From the NCBI GenBank assembly GCA_023264135.1, contig JALQSZ010000093.1, positions 1 to 6,072 on the forward strand: 6,072 nucleotides of DNA. The letters are read 5' to 3'. The DNA is from Acidimicrobiales bacterium (GTDB lineage Bacteria > Actinomycetota > Acidimicrobiia > Acidimicrobiales > Acidimicrobilacustridaceae). Positions within the stretch are counted from its first letter, which is position 1; each line of letters begins with the position of its first letter. A program made the position numbers and the translations under genes. Positions 1 through 4,604 of this stretch are shown one piece after another. Below the pieces are notes generated by a model, which saw nothing but the letters and a program-made list of their open reading frames with translations, was not told where the DNA came from and made no database searches.

Positions 1-249
1 GGACTCCACGCACTTCTGCACGGCGACGTCGTGCGAGCGCTTAACCACAATGTCCTGCTCGTCGCCATCCTTGTGTTCAGCGCGTTTTGGTTCGGATGGA
101 ATGCGATCGCCAAACGACTTGGCAAACGTCAGCTTCGCTTCACGTTCAATCGCGCAACATGGATTGCGATTGGCGTCGCCGTTCTTGCATTTTGGGTGCT
201 GCGCAATCTGCCCTGGGCACCGTTCAACTGGTTGGGCTCGGGCGCGTAA
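1..249 (+). CDS. DUF2752 family membrane protein, C-terminal part (5' truncated)
   Basis: The reading frame is open from the first base, and the visible 82 residues begin GLHALLHGDVVRALNHN. This matches the part of DUF2752 proteins that follows their conserved Cys-Pro/CGxTR region (TRALxALLxGDxxxAxxxNP-like), so the start and the conserved cysteines lie upstream of the window. Two hydrophobic stretches are visible, roughly residues 18-37 (VLLVAILVFSAFWFGWNAI) and residues 55-70 (WIAIGVAVLAFWVL), separated by a basic loop rich in Lys and Arg, which is typical of a small inner-membrane protein. It ends NLPWAPFNWLGSGA; an 'NLP-P' ending after the last helix is common in this family. The function of DUF2752 is not established. 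It converges on the gamma-carbonic-anhydrase-like gene with a 17-nt gap. The family call rests on pattern recognition of the tail only. Confidence 0.72.
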   Translation, partial: GLHALLHGDVVRALNHNVLLVAILVFSAFWFGWNAIAKRLGKRQLRFTFNRATWIAIGVAVLAFWVLRNLPWAPFNWLGSGA

Positions 250-258
250 GTCGCCAAC

Positions 259-275
259 CTCGACGACTAGTCGAG
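259..275. terminator. Short perfect hairpin between convergent genes, possible bidirectional terminator
   Basis: CTCGAC (259-264) pairs perfectly with GTCGAG (270-275) around a 5-nt loop, and the core CGACTAGTCG (264-273) is itself a palindrome. It lies where the DUF2752-type gene (ends 249) and the minus-strand operon (ends 267) converge, and the minus-strand stop codon sits in the loop. There is no T tract on either side, so it is not a classic intrinsic terminator. The 6-bp stem could be chance, although the position fits. Confidence 0.25.
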
Positions 276-788
276 CCGACGCATTTGCTCGCGGTACAAC
301 TTGCCACGCTCGGCGTAATCGCGAACCGCGATTTCCTGCACGAAGGCTTGATTCGGCCCAACCTCACGCAACTTGGCAGGGATTCCGAGCGCCATCATTC
401 CCGTCGGAACTTCCATCCGATTCGGCACAACAGCGTTCGAACCTACGAGCGAGCCTGACCGAACTATTGCGTCGTGAAGAACAACCGAACCATTACCAAC
501 GAGTGAGTTGCTTTCAATCGTGCAACCTTCGAGATGGACAATGTGGCCGATCACGCAATCGTCTCCAACAATTGTTGGACGAGTCGGAATGCAGTGAATC
601 ACGGTTCCGTCTTGAATTGACGTTCGCTCGCCAATTCGAATTCCGCCGTTGTCTCCGCGAAGCACCGCGCATGGCCAAATCGTGCTGTCGGCGCCAATCG
701 TGACATCGCCAATCACCACCGCTTCAGGATGCACCCACGCGTCGGGATGAATCTCCGGGACCATGTCGCCCAGCGCGTAGATGGCCAT
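267..788 (-). CDS. Gamma-carbonic-anhydrase-like hexapeptide-repeat protein (YrdA/PaaY type)
   Basis: A 173-aa left-handed beta-helix protein of normal length for the bacterial YrdA/PaaY/gamma-CA group. Isoleucine- and valine-rich hexapeptide repeats run from about residue 22 to 125 (VVIGDVTIGADSTIW, IVGDDCVIG, LVGNGSVVL, LVGSNAVV), followed by GIPAKLR and a C-terminal helix (about 145-172). The family features AVLRGD (41-46), RIGERTSIQDG (51-61) and GTVIH (His65) are present. Characterised members form trimers that bind a metal with three His residues at subunit interfaces, and some hydrate CO2. Here the ligand block reads GHIVHLEGC: His82 is kept, but the usual His five residues later is Glu87, and an extra His85 is present. 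Carbonic anhydrase activity is therefore uncertain. The ATG start lies 3 nt after the stop of the flavin reductase gene with no strong ribosome-binding site, which suggests translational coupling as the last gene of the operon. It could equally act as an acyl-CoA thioesterase-like or structural member of the family. Confidence 0.9.
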   Translation of the reverse strand: MAIYALGDMVPEIHPDAWVHPEAVVIGDVTIGADSTIWPCAVLRGDNGGIRIGERTSIQDGTVIHCIPTRPTIVGDDCVIGHIVHLEGCTIESNSLVGNGSVVLHDAIVRSGSLVGSNAVVPNRMEVPTGMMALGIPAKLREVGPNQAFVQEIAVRDYAERGKLYREQMRRLD

Positions 789-791
789 GAG

Positions 792-1289
792 TTAGAACGC
801 CACCCGGCCGTAGCCACCGCGGAAGAACACAAGTGCTCCGCCTTCATGCTTCACATCGAGATCGGTGACTGCACCGACGATGATGTCGTGGTCGCCGCCA
901 TCGAGCACCGAGTGAAGATCGCAGTCGATGTAAGCAAGCACTCCATTAATCAGTGGCGCGCCGTTACCCGAACGTTTCCATCCGATCTCGGAAAACTTGT
1001 CTTCCGCTTTCGAGCCGAAGACGCGGCTGATGTCTTCTTGGTCATCGGCGAGGATGTTGACGCAGAACTTCCCGGCACCACGCAGCTTGCCCCAACTCGC
1101 CGACGTCTTGGTTGCGCTGAACAACACGAGCGCAGGATCAAGAGACAACGACGTAAAAGATCCGATCGCCATACCTGCGGGACCATCGTCGGTCATCGCA
1201 GTAATGACAGTGACGCCAGTAGGAAAATGTCCAAGAACCTGGCGGTACTTGGCGCCATCAAATGGGGTTGTTTCGGAAGTCTCGCTCAC
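792..1289 (-). CDS. Flavin reductase-domain protein (HpaC/HsaB-like, FMN-binding split barrel)
   Basis: A 165-aa protein, the usual size for the small NAD(P)H:flavin oxidoreductases that supply reduced FMN or FAD to two-component monooxygenases. Family marks in order are FPTGVTVIT (22-30), the flavin-binding stretch GMAIGSFTSLSLDPALVLFS (39-58), FCVNIL (75-80), the GDHDI motif (132-136), whose His134 matches the conserved His near the nicotinamide in this family, and GGALVFFRGGYG (150-161). The start is GTG, 12 nt after the stop of the MBL-fold gene, with a modest AGGA upstream (TAGGAT overlapping the upstream stop). It is the middle gene of a three-gene operon. No oxygenase component is visible in the window, so the substrate pathway cannot be named. 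It may serve an oxygenase encoded elsewhere or be a stand-alone flavin reductase. The family is clear; the specific role is not. Confidence 0.92.
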   Translation of the reverse strand: MSETSETTPFDGAKYRQVLGHFPTGVTVITAMTDDGPAGMAIGSFTSLSLDPALVLFSATKTSASWGKLRGAGKFCVNILADDQEDISRVFGSKAEDKFSEIGWKRSGNGAPLINGVLAYIDCDLHSVLDGGDHDIIVGAVTDLDVKHEGGALVFFRGGYGRVAF

Positions 1290-1301
1290 AAGTGCGAGAT
1301 C

Positions 1302-2135
1302 CTAGGCGAGGGTGATGCTGAGGCCCTCGTACGCCGCTGCGATTGAGTGAACACCAAGCGCTCGACCGGTTTCCTGCGCCTCGGCGAAGAGGCGATCAAT
1401 TGTGTCGTCGTCGTGCGACGGATCGTGATGGAAAAGCACGAGCTGCCCGACACCGGCAGCAGCTGCGACGCGAACGGCATAGGCGACGGTGCAATGGCCC
1501 CATGTTGGCTTACGTTCAAATTCTTCTGGCGTGTATTGCGCATCGTGGATGAGTACATCGACGCCACGACACAGTTCAAGAACTCCAGGCTCAACCGATT
1601 CGCCATCGACAGGCTGTTGATGATCGCTGACATAGGCCACTGAAAACCCGTCACGTTCGATTCGGTAACCAAACGTGGTGTCGGTGTGTGGAACTTCAAG
1701 AGCGGTGACTTTTGCACCAGCGATCTCGTGCACACCTTCAGCAATCGTGAAGAACGAAATCTCACTCGGAAGATCTTGACGAGTTACCGGAAAAAATGGT
1801 GGTCGCATCAATTCATCGAACGCTTCAGCAAAACCAACACCATCGTGTGCAGGCCCATACACCGAAAGCGTTGAACCAGCGAGAAGCAACGGCTGACAAA
1901 ACGGAAGCCCTTGCACGTGATCCCAATGCAAGTGGGTCACAAGTGCGTGTGCTCGCAGTTGCGAACCCGCACCTTGATCGGCGCCGAAATAACGAAGTCC
2001 CGTGCCGAGGTCAAGCAGGATCGGATCGTCATCGCCATTGCGAATCACGACGCTCGCGGTGTTACCGCCGTAGCGCGACGTGCTCTCTCCGGCACAGGGT
2101 GTTGAGCCCCGAACCCCGTAGAACGTGATCTCCAC
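1302..2135 (-). CDS. MBL-fold metallo-hydrolase (TaR3-like / phosphodiesterase-type)
   Basis: A 277-aa metallo-beta-lactamase-fold hydrolase, probably cytoplasmic. It opens with EITFYGVRGSTP and RYGGNT (21-26), an N-terminus typical of the TaR3-like MBL subgroup. Metal-binding residues are visible in order: THLHWDH (His68, His70, Asp72, His73), VPH (His150), SDH (Asp171), HDAQY (Asp198) and FHHDP (His236/His237). A complete two-metal site is therefore likely. This layout resembles RNase Z and class II cyclic-nucleotide phosphodiesterases, so phosphodiester hydrolysis is the best guess; the substrate is unknown. I chose the GTG at 2135 because AGGAGG lies 6 nt upstream and the family homology begins at the next residue. 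The frame stays open upstream to an ATG at 2219, but that extension runs through likely promoter sequence. It is the first gene of the operon with the flavin reductase and gamma-CA-like genes. Confidence 0.9.
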   Translation of the reverse strand: MEITFYGVRGSTPCAGESTSRYGGNTASVVIRNGDDDPILLDLGTGLRYFGADQGAGSQLRAHALVTHLHWDHVQGLPFCQPLLLAGSTLSVYGPAHDGVGFAEAFDELMRPPFFPVTRQDLPSEISFFTIAEGVHEIAGAKVTALEVPHTDTTFGYRIERDGFSVAYVSDHQQPVDGESVEPGVLELCRGVDVLIHDAQYTPEEFERKPTWGHCTVAYAVRVAAAAGVGQLVLFHHDPSHDDDTIDRLFAEAQETGRALGVHSIAAAYEGLSITLA

Positions 2136-2141
2136 TGCCCA

Positions 2142-2147
2142 CCTCCT
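2142..2147 (-). promoter_or_regulatory. Strong ribosome-binding site for the MBL-fold gene
   Basis: On the minus strand the sequence GGGAGGAGGTGGGCA immediately precedes GTG at 2135. AGGAGG is 6 nt from the start codon. This is the strongest Shine-Dalgarno match in the window, and it decides the start against the upstream in-frame ATG at 2219. Confidence 0.85.
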
Positions 2148-2170
2148 CCCCGTGCACGAATGGACGGCGA

Positions 2171-2199
2171 ACGCTAGGACAAGAGTCAAACGAAGTGAA
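2171..2199 (-). promoter_or_regulatory. Candidate sigma70-type promoter for the MBL-flavin reductase-CA operon
   Basis: Read on the minus strand, TTCACT (2199-2194) and TAGCGT (2176-2171) are separated by exactly 17 nt. The first matches TTGACA at 4 of 6 positions; the second fits the actinobacterial TANNNT -10 pattern. Transcription would begin near 2165, giving a leader of about 29 nt that contains the strong ribosome-binding site. It is a prediction from pattern and position only. Confidence 0.45.
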
Positions 2200-2204
2200 G
2201 AGAA

Positions 2205-2220
2205 AGTGACATCTCTCACA
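2205..2220. promoter_or_regulatory. Candidate CRP/GlxR-type operator in the divergent promoter region
   Basis: AGTGA-CATCTC-TCACA matches the TGTGA-N6-TCACA consensus of cAMP-receptor-protein family regulators (CRP, GlxR) at 9 of 10 defined positions, with correct spacing. Only the first base differs. Its centre, about 2212.5, is roughly 47 bp upstream of the predicted start for the MBL operon and 37 bp upstream of the predicted start of the alpha/beta hydrolase, where its right half overlaps the candidate -35. It could therefore act on both genes. No regulator gene is in the window. Confidence 0.45.
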
Positions 2221-2243
2221 CCTCGACGAATTCTCGCTACCGT
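2215..2243 (+). promoter_or_regulatory. Candidate promoter for a leaderless alpha/beta hydrolase mRNA
   Basis: CTCACA (2215-2220, 4 of 6 matches to TTGACA) and TACCGT (2238-2243, TANNNT) are 17 nt apart. The last T of the -10 is 7 nt before the A of the ATG at 2250, so transcription would start at the start codon itself. No Shine-Dalgarno sequence lies upstream of this ATG, which agrees with a leaderless transcript, a common arrangement in actinobacteria. Confidence 0.45.
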
Positions 2244-2249
2244 CGCACT

Positions 2250-3122
2250 ATGAAGATCGACTCCATCACCGTCCCCACCAGTGAACTCACCTACGGGTGC
2301 CTCACCGCTGGTGATTCAGGCCCGTTGGCCCTTTGCCTGCACGGTTTTCCCGACACGGCCTACGGATGGCGAGAGCTGCTACCGGCGCTCGCCGACGCCG
2401 GATATCGGGCTGTCGCTCCGTTCATGCGTGGTTACGCGCCAACTTCGATTCCCGCCGACGGCCAGTACCACGTCGCCACGCTTGCAAGAGATGCCACGGT
2501 GCTTCATGAGGCACTCGGTGGCGATGCTGATGCGGTCATCATCGGCCACGACTGGGGAGCACTCGCGACCTATGGCGCTGCCTCGTATGCACCTGATCGT
2601 TGGCGTCGAGTTGTCACCGCAGCAGTTCCTCCATCGGGCGCAATGGCGAATGCCATGACGACATATGACCAACTCAAGCGGTCTTGGTACATGTTCTTCT
2701 TCCAGGTCGGTCTCTCCGATTACGTCGTCTCCATGAATGATCTTGAATTCATTGAACGGCTTTGGGCCGACTGGTCACCGGGCTACGACGCAACACTCGA
2801 CATGCAACACATTCGCGATTCGCTGGGCGCTCCTGAACATCTCGCTGCCGCGCTCGGTTACTACCGCGCAACGTGGGGAACCGAACCTGTGTCGGCGGAC
2901 TACCAAGACATTCAGAACGCGCTCGGTTCGCCGCCGCCGCAGCCAACGCTCTATGTCCACGGACGAAACGATGGCTGCATCGGCGTTGAGTACGCGGAAA
3001 ATGCAGCGCAAGAACTCAGCGCTGGTTCACGGGCAGCAATCATCGAAGGGGCTGGCCACTTCGTTCAGGTTGAGAAGCCAAAGGAGTTCAATCAACTGGT
3101 CTTGGACTTCATCGGATCCTGA
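2250..3122 (+). CDS. Alpha/beta hydrolase, epoxide-hydrolase/haloalkane-dehalogenase type
   Basis: A 290-aa alpha/beta-hydrolase-fold enzyme, complete for the family. HGFPD (31-35) supplies the HGxP oxyanion-hole turn. GHDWG (99-103) is the nucleophile elbow with Asp101, so the nucleophile is Asp rather than Ser, as in epoxide hydrolases and haloalkane dehalogenases. GRNDG (238-242) gives the probable acid Asp241, and GAGHFVQVEKP (267-277) gives the catalytic His270. A helical cap lies between about 130 and 220. It has tyrosines that could be the ring-opening pair of epoxide hydrolases (Tyr147 in SWYMFF; Tyr204 or Tyr205 in GYYRATW), which tilts the call to epoxide hydrolase; a generic Asp-type hydrolase remains possible. 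The substrate is probably a small hydrophobic epoxide, but this is inferred. The ATG has no ribosome-binding site and is probably leaderless. The gene is transcribed alone and ends 3 nt from the end of convergent mutY. Confidence 0.88.
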   Translation: MKIDSITVPTSELTYGCLTAGDSGPLALCLHGFPDTAYGWRELLPALADAGYRAVAPFMRGYAPTSIPADGQYHVATLARDATVLHEALGGDADAVIIGHDWGALATYGAASYAPDRWRRVVTAAVPPSGAMANAMTTYDQLKRSWYMFFFQVGLSDYVVSMNDLEFIERLWADWSPGYDATLDMQHIRDSLGAPEHLAAALGYYRATWGTEPVSADYQDIQNALGSPPPQPTLYVHGRNDGCIGVEYAENAAQELSAGSRAAIIEGAGHFVQVEKPKEFNQLVLDFIGS

Positions 3123-3125
3123 ACA

Positions 3126-4007
3126 TCACGGTAACGAGAGCGCTCCATCGCGTCGTTTGATCGCGAGCCCGTCTCGAACAAGCGATTCCGCCGCGCGCTT
3201 TGCATCGGCTTCACCCTCGTCTCGGTTCATCCATCCACACGCTGCACGAAAGTGTTCTGGCGAAACCTCTACCCCCGTGCGCAACACATCGAGCAGCCGC
3301 GCGCGACCTTCTCGAAACGATCCTTCAAACTTCGATTGACCCTTACTCACCGCAGCGGAACCAATCGCTGGATCAGGCGCAACAGTTCCCGCTTGAAACC
3401 ATCGACAACTCGATGACGTTGGACACTCGCCACAACGAGGCGAACGCTTCGTGCAGATCAGTGCGCCTACATCGAGAAGCCCCTGATTCCACGACCAACC
3501 CATCCCAATTGGAACGATGTCGTCGGCGAACTTCTGCGCGTCTTTCACGCTCAACCGCTCACCACGTTGACGCGCAAGTATTCGACCAACATTGGTGTCG
3601 ACAACGGCAACATCGTGTTCAAAAGCAAAGGCCAGCACCGCTCGAGCGGTGTAAGGACCGATCCCAGGAAGTGCCAGTAACTCTGTGAGTTCATTCGGCA
3701 CCACTCCCCCGTGATGCTCGACCACAGCGACCGCGGCGCGATGAAGATTGACCGCTCGTCGGTTGTAGCCAAGCCCGGCCCACTCGGTGACGACGTCGCC
3801 AAGTGGCGCCTTGGCGCATGCCGCCGCCGACGGAAACCGCGCAAGAAATTGATGCCAACGAGGAATCACGCGTGAAACCTGCGTTTGTTGAAGCATCAAT
3901 TCCGAGACAAGGACACCCCAAGGGTCGCGGGTCTGTCGCCACGGCAGATCGTCACGACGACCCGCCGACCATGCGAGAACCGCCTCGACGTCAGGCGATC
4001 CGAGCAC
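3126..4007 (-). CDS. mutY: A/G-specific adenine DNA glycosylase MutY
   Basis: This enzyme removes adenine mispaired with 8-oxoguanine or guanine, as part of the GO base-excision repair system. The 293-aa sequence has the full catalytic core: DLPWR (20-24), SELMLQQTQV (35-44) with catalytic Glu36, the helix-hairpin-helix LPGIGPYTARAV (113-124) with Tyr118 at the Ser/Tyr position that marks MutY against endonuclease III, VDTNVGR (136-142) with catalytic Asp137, and the [4Fe-4S] ligands Cys185, Cys192, Cys195 and Cys201 (C-x6-C-x2-C-x5-C). The C-terminal 70 residues (FEGSFREGRARLLDVLRTG onward, ending LSLP) look like a small winged-helix-like module. They do not look like the NUDIX-type 8-oxoG recognition domain of E. 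coli MutY; short MutY forms of this sort are familiar in actinobacteria. The GTG start is 3 nt after the MaoC stop, with only a weak GAAGAG upstream, so coupling to maoC translation is likely. Confidence 0.95.
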   Translation of the reverse strand: MLGSPDVEAVLAWSAGRRDDLPWRQTRDPWGVLVSELMLQQTQVSRVIPRWHQFLARFPSAAACAKAPLGDVVTEWAGLGYNRRAVNLHRAAVAVVEHHGGVVPNELTELLALPGIGPYTARAVLAFAFEHDVAVVDTNVGRILARQRGERLSVKDAQKFADDIVPIGMGWSWNQGLLDVGALICTKRSPRCGECPTSSSCRWFQAGTVAPDPAIGSAAVSKGQSKFEGSFREGRARLLDVLRTGVEVSPEHFRAACGWMNRDEGEADAKRAAESLVRDGLAIKRRDGALSLP

Positions 4008-4010
4008 GCA

Positions 4011-4526
4011 TCACTCTTCGGAGAAGACGTCGTCGCTGTAGGGAAGTCCGCGAGTTGGAGCGAACTCGGTCTTCCAGACCATCACCCGACGGCGGAATTC
4101 GCACACCTCTTCGCCGCGCTGATTAATTCCCTTTGTTTCCACCGTCACGATGCCGCGCTTGCCGTCTGAAGTTTCCTTCTTGGCCAGCACTTTGGTGACG
4201 GCATAAATCGTGTCGCCGTGAAATGTGGGCTTTGCATGCTTGAGTGATTCGACCTCGAGGTTTGCGATCGCCGCACCACTTACATCGGGAACACTCATAC
4301 CCAACACGAGCGAATACACGAGGTTGCCCACCACAAGTGCTTGACCCATCGGTGATTCATTCTCGGCAAACCAGTTGTTGGTGTGCGTTGGGTGGTGGTT
4401 CATGGTGATCATGCAGAAGAGGTGATCGTCGGCTTCGGTGATGGTCTTCCCTGGCCAATGGCGATACACGTCACCAACCTCGAAGTCCTCAAAGTGGCGG
4501 CCAAACGGACGGTCATAAACGGTCAC
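4011..4526 (-). CDS. MaoC-family (hot-dog) dehydratase / enoyl-CoA hydratase-like protein
   Basis: A 171-aa single hot-dog-fold protein of the MaoC dehydratase group that acts on CoA thioesters. It starts with an acidic entry segment (FEDFEVGDVYRHWPGKTITEAD, quoted here as residues 12-33: key residues Gly18, Asp19, Gly26, Thr28, Glu31). The active-site region is TMNHHPTH (41-48): His48 matches the catalytic His, while the usual Asp of the R-specific hydratase motif (GDxNPxH) is Asn43. This substitution is familiar in the mesaconyl-CoA hydratase-like and mycobacterial Rv2499c-like branch. GQALVVGNLVYSLVLGMSV (61-79) is the hydratase helix, and FHGDTIYAVTKVL (102-114) and GINQRGEEVCEFRRR (133-147) are conserved strands. 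The probable reaction is hydration or dehydration of a short or branched acyl-CoA; the exact substrate is unknown. The GTG start is preceded by AGGAGA with a 6-nt spacer (4533-4538). It is the first gene of a two-gene operon with mutY. Confidence 0.9.
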   Translation of the reverse strand: MTVYDRPFGRHFEDFEVGDVYRHWPGKTITEADDHLFCMITMNHHPTHTNNWFAENESPMGQALVVGNLVYSLVLGMSVPDVSGAAIANLEVESLKHAKPTFHGDTIYAVTKVLAKKETSDGKRGIVTVETKGINQRGEEVCEFRRRVMVWKTEFAPTRGLPYSDDVFSEE

Positions 4527-4556
4527 AACAATTCTCCTCTGAAGATGACGCCGCTG

Positions 4557-4562
4557 AGCCTA
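4557..4562 (-). promoter_or_regulatory. Candidate -10 element for the maoC-mutY operon
   Basis: On the minus strand TAGGCT fits TANNNT and would place the transcript start near 4550, with a leader of about 24 nt holding the AGGAGA ribosome-binding site. The matching -35 position (TCGAAT, 17 nt upstream) is poor, so support is weak. Confidence 0.3.
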
Positions 4563-4576
4563 GGAGTTTCCGAAGG

Positions 4577-4582
4577 TAGATT
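4577..4582 (+). promoter_or_regulatory. Candidate -10 element for the amidohydrolase gene
   Basis: TAGATT fits TANNNT and sits 22 nt before the ATG at 4605. Transcription from about 4589 would give a short leader containing AGGGGG (4595-4600), the probable ribosome-binding site. The -35 region (CTGAGC, 4554-4559) is a weak match and overlaps the candidate -10 of the opposing operon. Confidence 0.33.
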
Positions 4583-4604
4583 CGACCCCAACACAGGGGG
4601 AACC

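Noticed and set aside
50..703. Long plus-strand open frame (217 codons) running from the DUF2752 gene across the gamma-CA-like gene.
   Set aside because: It is low-complexity in composition (rich in Arg, Ser and Cys), has no recognisable motif, and is antisense to a clear hexapeptide-repeat protein; it is a by-product of codon bias.
729..1346. Plus-strand open frame of 205 codons opposite the flavin reductase.
   Set aside because: No family resemblance; the opposite strand encodes an intact flavin reductase with all its motifs.
2136..2219. In-frame upstream ATG (2219) that would add 28 residues to the MBL-fold protein, with a hydrophobic stretch ending in Cys that looks like a lipoprotein signal peptide.
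   Set aside because: A GTG with a perfectly placed AGGAGG lies at 2135, the family homology begins there, and the extension overlaps candidate promoter elements. No ribosome-binding site was seen for 2219.
2737..3339. Plus-strand open frame of 200 codons overlapping the hydrolase end and the mutY end.
   Set aside because: It is Ser/Arg/Thr-rich with no domain, and overlaps two well-supported genes in other frames.
4011..4526. Asn43 in place of the catalytic Asp of R-specific enoyl-CoA hydratases, as a sign of an inactive MaoC protein.
   Set aside because: The substitution is common in the mesaconyl-CoA hydratase/Rv2499c-like branch, so it is a family trait rather than a defect.
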